Shown one piece after another: positions 5,428 through 10,308 of a stretch of DNA of 10,308 nt (positions within the stretch are counted from its first letter, which is position 1; the number at the start of each line of letters is the position of its first letter). The notes under the pieces are model-generated. The model worked only from the letters and a program-made list of their open reading frames with translations, had not been told where the DNA came from and made no database searches. The DNA lies in the NCBI GenBank assembly GCA_023436075.1, contig JAEZKS010000175.1, forward strand, positions 1 through 10,308. The letters are read 5' to 3'. Source of the DNA: Methanobacteriota archaeon. GTDB lineage: Archaea; Halobacteriota; Methanocellia; Methanocellales; Methanocellaceae. Both the position numbers and the translations under genes were made by a program.

Positions 5428-7338
5428 TTAGACAGGTTGGGTCGGGGAATTCTCCTTCGAAACGAGCGGTGGCACGGCAGCGATCCCCGCCGTATTTTCG
5501 GCTGCGGGCAGGGTTATTGTGATCCGGGTGCCGGGCCTGGCGTCACCTGGAACCCGATCCTCGACGGCAATCGTGCCTTTGAAGCTGTCCACCAGCACTT
5601 TGACCAGATACAGGCCCAGCCCCCCTCCGCCAGCCCTCGTCTTGAAGCTATATGCATGCTCGATCAGAACACGACGGGCGTCTTTAGGAATGCCCGGACC
5701 GTTGTCCTCGACGACAATTCGGTAGTATCTGGCCCGGCCGTCGTCTGTCGGCGACACCTTCACCCATATCTTCAAAGGTCCGGTCGAGTGTTTGAACGCA
5801 TTATTGATCAGATTGGAAAAAACGTCCCTCAGCAGAGGATTGGCAAGGACATAGCAGCCTTGCACCGGAGCATATTCGATCATGGTATCCCTGCCGGGCA
5901 TGTCTTTATAGTCTCGGATCAGGTCATCCAGCATTTTGCCGATGTCTACACGCTCGAGAGAGGAAGCTCCCGTACTCGCACATCTGATTTTCTTCACGTT
6001 GTCGATGAGATGCGAGCTGTTCAGCATTGCTTCCAGGGGCTTGCGTATCAGCATTTGACCCTCGTTGTCATGAGGGAGCCGATCGAGGGCCATTTCCAGG
6101 AACCCGATGCCGACCTGGTTCATGTTGTTGATGTCATGGCTCATCAGGTCGAGGTACAGTTCAGCCTGAGTCTTTGCCTGGACAAGCTCTTCCTCATGGC
6201 GCTTGCGATCTGTGATGTCGACCAGGATCACTATGTAGCCGGTAACTTCGCCCCTGTGGTCATGCGCAGGGGATGCCTTCATCTGATAGAACCGGTCCGG
6301 CTCGCCGGACAACCCCGGGATAGTCGATACTTCGGATTGTACCGTCCCCCCTTCCCTGACGCTGGCGATTTCAGCCGAAATGCCTAAGAAGCTGCCAGCG
6401 TCCCGGAACAGGTTGATTTTCTCAGGCACGTCAGGCGAGCCCTCGCCGATGATCTGCCGGAATGACGAGTTTGCCATGATGACGTCGCCACGGGCGTCGA
6501 AGATGCCGATTGCCTCAGGCGACTGCATGATGAGATCGCTCATCAGGGACTGTGTGTCATGCAGCGTCCGGTTGACTTCTTCGACGGTCGTGATCTCAGA
6601 ATTAAGGTTGAGAGCGTAATCGATCAGAGCTATGGCGGTCAGAAGGAACATCGCGACCCATAAAAAGTCTGCCGCGGATGACAGGCCCTGCCACCCGATG
6701 GCCTCGAGAAGGCTCATCGAATCTCCTGCCAGGCTCAGCAAGAAAAAAACGAGCATGATCAGGAATACATATCGCATCTGGTTCTGCCTGGAGTTAAGGG
6801 CCATTATCGAACACAATGAAAAGAGAATGATGTCGACGACGGTCGAAGAAGAATAGATCGCCGCATCGAACGGGCTCCCGCCGCTCTCCGCCAGGCGGAA
6901 TGCTACCGTGAGCAATATGAAGATCGCTATGGCGAAGTTCGCGAAGGCAATGAGCGCCTTGATCTGCGGCGGGACGTTCTCCGTCCCTCCCCGAAGCGCA
7001 GATACGAGAACGATGATAAAAGGCACGTAGGCCAGCACCGTGAGAAATTTAGATACCGGTATCAGATTTATATCTGAGAAAGCCAGCGGTACAAGTTCCC
7101 AGAGTATCCCGGAGACGATCAGGATTACGAAGGACACGATGAACGAGAGAAATATCTTTTTCCTGACACCATCTGACACTGAGGCATAGAGAAACAGAGA
7201 TAACGGCAGACAGACCAGAATCAGGAAAAACGAGGAGAACAGTGTAGTAGATGGCAACGCGTGGTGGGTCAGCAACTGTACGAGCAATATCCAGACGACC
7301 AGCAACAGGGCAAGCTGAAGCGCTATCAAAATGCCCAA
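5428..7338 (-). CDS. Eight-TM sensor histidine kinase with PAS domain
   Basis: A 636-residue membrane kinase. Seen: eight hydrophobic segments, roughly residues 3-22, 31-52, 61-82, 95-114, 127-148, 166-181, 189-205 and 221-243, with very short loops, so the sensor may be within the membrane. Next is a linker helix (247-270); then a PAS domain (about 264-377: SPEAIGIFDARGDVIMANSS through GYIVILVDITDRKR). A phosphoacceptor region contains LDLMSHDINNMNQ, with His401 the likely phosphorylation site. The HATPase_c domain has N-box NLINNAFKHS (509-518), G1 box EDNGPGIP (544-551) and G2 box GGGGLGLYLV (570-579). The start is TTG at 7336-7338: a stop lies nine codons upstream and the next Met is not until about residue 179, so an earlier ATG is impossible. 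No clear Shine-Dalgarno was found. The kinase core is paralogous to that at 1764-2813. No receiver protein is nearby; the signal is unknown. Confidence 0.93.
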   Translation of the reverse strand: MGILIALQLALLLVVWILLVQLLTHHALPSTTLFSSFFLILVCLPLSLFLYASVSDGVRKKIFLSFIVSFVILIVSGILWELVPLAFSDINLIPVSKFLTVLAYVPFIIVLVSALRGGTENVPPQIKALIAFANFAIAIFILLTVAFRLAESGGSPFDAAIYSSSTVVDIILFSLCSIMALNSRQNQMRYVFLIMLVFFLLSLAGDSMSLLEAIGWQGLSSAADFLWVAMFLLTAIALIDYALNLNSEITTVEEVNRTLHDTQSLMSDLIMQSPEAIGIFDARGDVIMANSSFRQIIGEGSPDVPEKINLFRDAGSFLGISAEIASVREGGTVQSEVSTIPGLSGEPDRFYQMKASPAHDHRGEVTGYIVILVDITDRKRHEEELVQAKTQAELYLDLMSHDINNMNQVGIGFLEMALDRLPHDNEGQMLIRKPLEAMLNSSHLIDNVKKIRCASTGASSLERVDIGKMLDDLIRDYKDMPGRDTMIEYAPVQGCYVLANPLLRDVFSNLINNAFKHSTGPLKIWVKVSPTDDGRARYYRIVVEDNGPGIPKDARRVLIEHAYSFKTRAGGGGLGLYLVKVLVDSFKGTIAVEDRVPGDARPGTRITITLPAAENTAGIAAVPPLVSKENSPTQPV

Positions 7339-7612
7339 CAGTTTATTCGAGCTTCGGGCGGTTATGATGCTAAGATCGATTCCAATAATATCCCATCAAT
7401 ACTATATTTCATTTGGTTAAATAGCTATTGAAACTCATTCGTTTGACAGGGGATGACAACGATCACGTTATGCAGGACTACCTGGCCCAGTAGAGCCCAT
7501 GGGATGAGAACTCAGACATCGACACAATTTCTTTTCGAAGCATATTTACCTCTATACCGACTAAACTTTATATGATCAGGGGCAATTCTCGCCCGTCCAG
7601 GAGAGGGAAATT
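7339..7612. promoter_or_regulatory. Divergent intergenic region between the eight-TM kinase and the small acidic protein gene
   Basis: 274 bases with no convincing gene. Leftward candidate TATA elements are at 7402-7410 (minus strand GAAATATAG) and 7415-7424 (minus strand CTATTTAACC). The rightward promoter is listed separately. A small palindrome CCCATGGG is at 7497-7504. No stable RNA or long repeat was seen. Confidence 0.4.
7566..7574 (+). promoter_or_regulatory. TATA box of the small acidic protein gene
   Basis: CTTTATATG, a good archaeal TATA box, predicts a transcript start near 7595. That leaves a leader of under 20 bases carrying the strong Shine-Dalgarno AGGAGAGGG (7599-7607). TATA box and Shine-Dalgarno together decide the GTG start at 7613. 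Confidence 0.6.
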
Positions 7613-7939
7613 GTGACAGTCGTTACAGTCAGAGTGCCGGCAGAAGAGCTGAACAGGAGACTCGAAGAGCTGTCGATGAAGATCGAGCGGATGAGCCTCC
7701 TGATCGAGGACGCCCTGGTTGACCCATCGGATACGATCAGCCTCGACCAGAGCCGGTACAACGACCTCATCCTCTGCCTGTCCAGGTACGAGGAGCTGCT
7801 CGACAGCTTCCGGGATACCACCGAGGACACGGTCGAGGAAATCCGCGGCATCATGGGACGCGAGGAATGCTTCTGCGACGATACGGACTGCGACGAGAAC
7901 ATCGAAGTGTCCGAAGATGACGAGGATGCTTTCCGGTAG
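7613..7939 (+). CDS. Small acidic helical protein with Cys cluster, function unknown
   Basis: A 108-residue cytoplasmic protein that I do not recognise. The start is GTG at 7613, with Shine-Dalgarno AGGAGAGGG five bases upstream and a good TATA box, so it is very likely expressed. Seen: a short beta-like start VVTVRVPAEELNRRLEELS (3-21) that recalls the N-terminal strand and first helix of ribbon-helix-helix proteins. Long amphipathic helices follow (11-36 and 46-81), suited to coiled-coil or helical-bundle packing. The very acidic tail (82-108) contains EECFCDDTDCDE, a C-x-C-x4-C cluster (Cys86, Cys88, Cys93) able to bind a metal or act as a redox switch. A further Cys is at 55. The acidic tail argues against DNA binding by that end. 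It may be a small regulator or a partner protein; no function should be assigned. The next gene starts 116 bases on. Confidence 0.75.
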   Translation: MTVVTVRVPAEELNRRLEELSMKIERMSLLIEDALVDPSDTISLDQSRYNDLILCLSRYEELLDSFRDTTEDTVEEIRGIMGREECFCDDTDCDENIEVSEDDEDAFR

Positions 7940-8010
7940 CCTGTACATCGCGTAACACCGGTTTCTGTATAGCCATAGGCCCATAAGTCTTACTCGAATC
8001 ATTAAGCCAT

Positions 8011-8020
8011 AGCTATATGA
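8011..8020 (+). promoter_or_regulatory. Probable TATA box of the acetolactate decarboxylase/cytosine deaminase operon
   Basis: AGCTATATGA. Its centre lies about 40 bases before the ATG at 8056, giving a predicted transcript start near 8041 and a short leader that holds the Shine-Dalgarno AGGA (8046-8049). It contains the alternative ATG at 8017, which argues against that codon being the true start. Confidence 0.4.
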
Positions 8021-8055
8021 GAGCAGAAAGGGTAATACCGGTTCCAGGATCGAAG

Positions 8056-8844
8056 ATGAGACCACTATTATTCTTGATCATGCTTTCAATCATCGTTTTT
8101 ACACTGTCGGCCGGCTGTACAGAACAAGCTGCGACACAGGACAGAGAGACGATGTACCAGGTATCGACCTTCAACGCGCTCTCGCAGGGAGTGTACGATG
8201 GGAGCGAGACGTTCGGAGAGCTTAAGGGGCATGGGGATACCGGGCTGGGCACGTTGAACGGTCTCGACGGCGAACTTGTAGTCCTGGACGGCACGTTTTA
8301 CCAGATGAAGGCCGACGGCAGCGTCGTGAAAGTCGGAGATGATGCCACGACGCCGTTCGCGGTCGTGACCTTCTTCGATGCAGATCGGACGATCAAAGTG
8401 ACAAATGTCACCAACATCGATTCGTACCTGGCAAAGCTGAATGCGTCGCTGGAAAACAGGAACGTAATGTATGCGATCGAGGCACACGGCCACTTCGACC
8501 ATGTCAAAGTCCGGAGCGTCCCGGTGCAGCAGAAGCCATACCAGCCCCTGGCTGAGGCCGTGAAAAACCAGACAGTCTTCGAGTTCGACGACATCGACGG
8601 CACTATCGTAGGCGTCTGGTTCCCGGACTACCTGGCAGGCGTCAATGTGGCCGGGTTCCACCTGCACTTCATCGCTGACGACAGGCAACGCGGCGGCCAT
8701 CTCCTGGACTGCTCCGCCGACGATCTGCCAACGAGGATCGACGAGACGGATAACTTTTACATGACACTCCCGCAGGACGCCGGATTCGGCCTCGCCGATA
8801 TCGGAAAGACCAACGAAACGGACGTCAGCGTCATCGAGAGGTGA
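8056..8844 (+). CDS. budA: Alpha-acetolactate decarboxylase, predicted exported lipoprotein
   Basis: Converts 2-acetolactate to acetoin and CO2 in a zinc-dependent reaction. Seen: the decarboxylase domain from about YQVSTFNALSQGVYDG (residues 34-49 counted from the ATG at 8056) to the end, with GLGTLNGLDGELVVLDGTFY (63-82) carrying the conserved Glu region. HGHFDHVKVRSVP (144-156) carries the conserved Arg. HLHF (202-205) followed by GGH gives three His (202, 204, 215) that fit the zinc ligands. The N terminus is a lipoprotein signal, MRPLLFLIML then IVFTLSAGC, with a lipobox-like LSAGC. Four N-x-S/T sequons (N117, N129, N171, N253) also fit an outside location with N-glycosylation. The ATG at 8056 is preferred over the in-frame ATG at 8017: AGGA lies six bases before it, it gives a compact signal peptide, and 8017 is inside the likely TATA box. 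Its stop overlaps the Shine-Dalgarno of the deaminase gene, so the two are coupled. Confidence 0.92.
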   Translation: MRPLLFLIMLSIIVFTLSAGCTEQAATQDRETMYQVSTFNALSQGVYDGSETFGELKGHGDTGLGTLNGLDGELVVLDGTFYQMKADGSVVKVGDDATTPFAVVTFFDADRTIKVTNVTNIDSYLAKLNASLENRNVMYAIEAHGHFDHVKVRSVPVQQKPYQPLAEAVKNQTVFEFDDIDGTIVGVWFPDYLAGVNVAGFHLHFIADDRQRGGHLLDCSADDLPTRIDETDNFYMTLPQDAGFGLADIGKTNETDVSVIER

Positions 8845-8850
8845 CGCCGG

Positions 8851-9285
8851 ATGGACAAGTTCATGGAAGCAGCCATTGAGGAAGCGCGACAGGGGCTCCG
8901 GGAAGGCGGCATTCCCATCGGGTCTGTGCTGGTCATCGATGGCCAGATCGTGGGTCGTGGCCACAACCGGCGAGTGCAGGATAACGACCCGGTACTTCAC
9001 GCTGAGATCGACTGCTTGAGCAATGCTGGCCGGGTGGGGCGGTACCGTAACGCCGTCCTGTACTCGACGCTGATGCCATGCTACCTGTGCGCGGGCGCAG
9101 TGGTACAGTTCGGGATCAGGAAGGTAGTGGCAGGCGAGTCCAGAAACTTCGCCGGAGCCAGAGAACTCATGGAGTCCCATGGCGTGCAGGTTACTGACCT
9201 GGACAACGATGAATGCCGGAAAATGATGGCCGATTTCATCGAGAAAAATCCTCAACTCTGGCATGAGGACATCGGCACTCTGTGA
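8851..9285 (+). CDS. Yeast-type (FCY1-like) cytosine deaminase
   Basis: Hydrolyses cytosine to uracil and ammonia in pyrimidine salvage; cytoplasmic. 144 residues, against 158 in yeast FCY1. Seen: zinc ligands His50 (in LHAEID), Cys77 and Cys80 (in MPCYLCAGAV), and Glu52 as the proton shuttle. Residues that set the yeast enzyme's cytosine pocket are present at matching spacing: Asn39 in GRGHN, Phe100 in SRNF, and Trp137 and Asp140 in the tail NPQLWHEDIG, which closely follows the yeast ending. GGIPIGSVLV at 19-28 also matches. These points favour a free-base cytosine deaminase over a tRNA adenosine, guanine or dCMP deaminase, from remembered knowledge of the yeast enzyme. The Shine-Dalgarno GAGGTGA (8838-8844) overlaps the stop of the decarboxylase gene six bases upstream, so translation is coupled. 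Confidence 0.92.
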   Translation: MDKFMEAAIEEARQGLREGGIPIGSVLVIDGQIVGRGHNRRVQDNDPVLHAEIDCLSNAGRVGRYRNAVLYSTLMPCYLCAGAVVQFGIRKVVAGESRNFAGARELMESHGVQVTDLDNDECRKMMADFIEKNPQLWHEDIGTL

Positions 9286-9313
9286 TCGCTCCCAGAGGTA
9301 GCACGCGTTAAAG

Positions 9314-10192
9314 TTATCTCTGGAGTGAAGGGAAATAAGCAAGTTGCGACGGGTCGGTCTGGGCTATGATTGGGTCGAACACGGCCTCGATTGGCGAATG
9401 CTCACTCAGCCGATGCTCGCGTAAATAATGCAGGTACCGGCATTCGACCGGATTGAGCGATGCGCTGGCGAAGATGTGATCATATCGTCTGCCGTTCCGT
9501 CTGCCGTTTTCGATTTCGAAGAAACTGGACTCGCGCTTTCCTCTGCCGTTGACCATACGGAACGCGTCGGTCATGTCGTACTTCTCCAGGCCTTCGAGGA
9601 TGTTGCGTTCCCGGGTATCCCACTTCTGACCCCAGTATGGCTGCAGCGTAATCTCGCCAGAGCGTTTCACTTTCTGGCCCCACGTGACGATGACGCCGGA
9701 AGCAGTCTCTTCCTGGGGAATGCCCAGGTCGCCACAGAGAATACGCGGGTACCGGGACTCGATCGCCAGGCCATTGTATATGCCCTCCAGCGTCTGTATC
9801 TTCCGGACGTCGTTGTTCTTGCCCTTGGGCACGTGTGCTGTGTGCACCTGAATGTCGCCCCACGGGCCGATCAGGTAGCATGAAAGCACTTTCTCTGGCC
9901 ATGGCACCTCGAAAAGGTCGAGCGACGAGATCAGCGGCCACTTGCTGGCTATCAGCTCGCCGTAGCTGTCGCTCCGCAGCCGCGTCATATAGCGCGCGAT
10001 CTGGAAGCTGTCGATGATGCTGTACAGGCCTTGCTCGTGCAGGTGCTGGCGATATACGGGGGCAAGCTTCGCCGTGACTTCCTGAAGCGCGATGACGTCT
10101 GGCCGGCGCTCTCCAAGCGCTTTGATCTGATTGGACATGCGTCCGCCATATCCACCCATGACATTCCAGGAAATCAGCCGCAAGGTGACCAC
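9314..10192 (-). CDS. Endonuclease/exonuclease/phosphatase-fold protein with altered catalytic motifs
   Basis: A 292-residue cytoplasmic protein of the exonuclease III/DNase I-like fold, a metal-dependent phosphoesterase family. Seen: LRLISWNVMGG (4-14), PDVIALQEV (31-39) with the metal-binding Glu38, VHTAHVPKG (116-124), CGDLGIPQ (153-160), RRYDHIFAS (235-243) and LSEHSPIEAVF (262-272). The overall order is right, but the usual GDFN is GDLG, losing the catalytic Asn, and the usual SDH is SEH. The central part has an insert with Trp, Tyr and Gly. The start is GTG at 10190-10192 because a stop codon lies just two codons upstream; a TATA box at 10221-10227 gives a very short or absent leader. 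It is convergent with the deaminase gene (28-base gap). The substrate is unknown: it could be a nuclease, a phosphatase or a weak relic activity. Confidence 0.88.
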   Translation of the reverse strand: MVTLRLISWNVMGGYGGRMSNQIKALGERRPDVIALQEVTAKLAPVYRQHLHEQGLYSIIDSFQIARYMTRLRSDSYGELIASKWPLISSLDLFEVPWPEKVLSCYLIGPWGDIQVHTAHVPKGKNNDVRKIQTLEGIYNGLAIESRYPRILCGDLGIPQEETASGVIVTWGQKVKRSGEITLQPYWGQKWDTRERNILEGLEKYDMTDAFRMVNGRGKRESSFFEIENGRRNGRRYDHIFASASLNPVECRYLHYLREHRLSEHSPIEAVFDPIIAQTDPSQLAYFPSLQR

Positions 10193-10220
10193 CGTTCATT
10201 ACGGGTATGCAAATAAAGCG

Positions 10221-10227
10221 ATATATA
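10221..10227 (-). promoter_or_regulatory. TATA box of the EEP-fold protein gene
   Basis: The minus strand reads TATATAT (in GGTATATATCG), with its centre about 32 bases before the GTG at 10192. It predicts a transcript start near 10198, only a few bases before the start codon, consistent with the lack of a Shine-Dalgarno. Confidence 0.5.
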
Positions 10228-10242
10228 CCTGTAGGTCGAGGT

Positions 10243-10308
10243 CTCAGAGGTTTCGAGAGGTCACCGAGCTTCAACACAGAGGTCACAGAGGACACGGAGG
10301 TATCACAG
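10243..10308. repeat. Degenerate 9-bp tandem repeats, CACAGAGGT-like, cut by the window edge
   Basis: Three adjacent 9-mers run from 10275 to 10301: CACAGAGGT, CACAGAGGA and CACGGAGGT. After two bases a fourth begins (CACAG, 10304-10308) and is cut off. Diverged copies lie upstream at 10243-10251 (CTCAGAGGT) and 10253-10261 (TCGAGAGGT). Short CACAGAG-type repeats are seen in intergenic DNA of various prokaryotes; their role is not settled. The full extent cannot be seen here. Confidence 0.7.

Noticed and set aside
5437..6387. Plus-strand open frame of 316 codons
   Set aside because: It is antisense to the kinase core of the eight-TM kinase, whose H, N, G1 and G2 boxes are clear.
7453..7575. 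Forty-codon open frame in the divergent intergenic region
   Set aside because: The GGGG run touches the ATG with no spacing. The translation looks random and the frame ends inside the TATA box of the next gene.
8086..9342. Long open frame on the minus strand (418 codons) across the decarboxylase and deaminase genes
   Set aside because: It lies antisense to two clearly recognised enzymes. Its translation has no family motifs and an even mix of residues typical of a mirror frame in G+C-rich coding DNA.
9480..10295. Minus-strand open frame of 271 codons overlapping the EEP-fold gene in another frame
   Set aside because: The translation is Arg/Ala/Pro-rich with no domain pattern, while the other frame holds all EEP motifs. 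The ATG at 10197-10199 that opens part of it is out of frame with the true gene.
1..10308. Search for CRISPR array, tRNA, transposase, toxin-antitoxin or defence genes
   Set aside because: No regularly spaced direct repeats, no cloverleaf-like stretch and no matching protein motifs were seen by eye on either strand.

Overview
The window looks like chromosomal DNA of a mesophilic methanogenic archaeon, most likely of the Methanocella (Rice Cluster I) type. This is inferred from several traits: archaeal TATA boxes placed about 25 bases before starts, a mix of Shine-Dalgarno-led and apparently leaderless starts, use of GTG and TTG starts, a PGF-CTERM surface-sorting signal, histidine kinases of the archaeal 'HDINNMNQ' type, and membrane-anchored winged-helix regulators. 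No rRNA, tRNA, CRISPR array, transposase or phage gene was seen. The genus is a guess from overall style, not from a search.

Layout. 1-979 (+): C-terminal two thirds of a GlcD-type FAD-linked oxidase, cut by the window edge. 1029-1574 (-): secreted, PGF-CTERM-anchored surface protein with a carboxypeptidase-regulatory-like domain. 1764-2813 (-): soluble PAS histidine kinase. 2953-4145 (-): a two-gene unit of a small exported beta-rich protein followed by a membrane-spanning regulator with two cytoplasmic winged helices. 4194-4236: a perfect 20-bp-arm palindrome in the divergent promoter between that unit and the next gene. 4304-4675 (+): small cytoplasmic winged-helix protein. 4696-5391 (-): class II glutamine amidotransferase-like protein. 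5428-7338 (-): eight-TM PAS histidine kinase, paralogous in its kinase core to the one at 1764-2813. 7613-7939 (+): small acidic protein of unknown function with a Cys cluster. 8056-9285 (+): two-gene operon of a predicted lipoprotein acetolactate decarboxylase and a yeast-type cytosine deaminase. 9314-10192 (-): endonuclease/exonuclease/phosphatase-fold protein with altered catalytic motifs. 10243-10308: short 9-bp degenerate tandem repeats running off the window.

How the genes relate. The middle of the window (1.7-7.4 kb) is dominated by signal sensing and regulation: two orphan histidine kinases with no response regulator beside them, one transmembrane one-component regulator paired with an exported protein, and one small DNA-binding protein next to a striking palindrome. 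The metabolic genes at 8-9.3 kb are translationally coupled but have no obvious common pathway: one acts on acetolactate, probably outside the membrane, the other on cytosine inside the cell. The strongest leads are the long palindrome with its two divergent genes, the exported-protein/membrane-regulator pair, and the apparently exported, sequon-bearing acetolactate decarboxylase. None of these by itself proves a new system.
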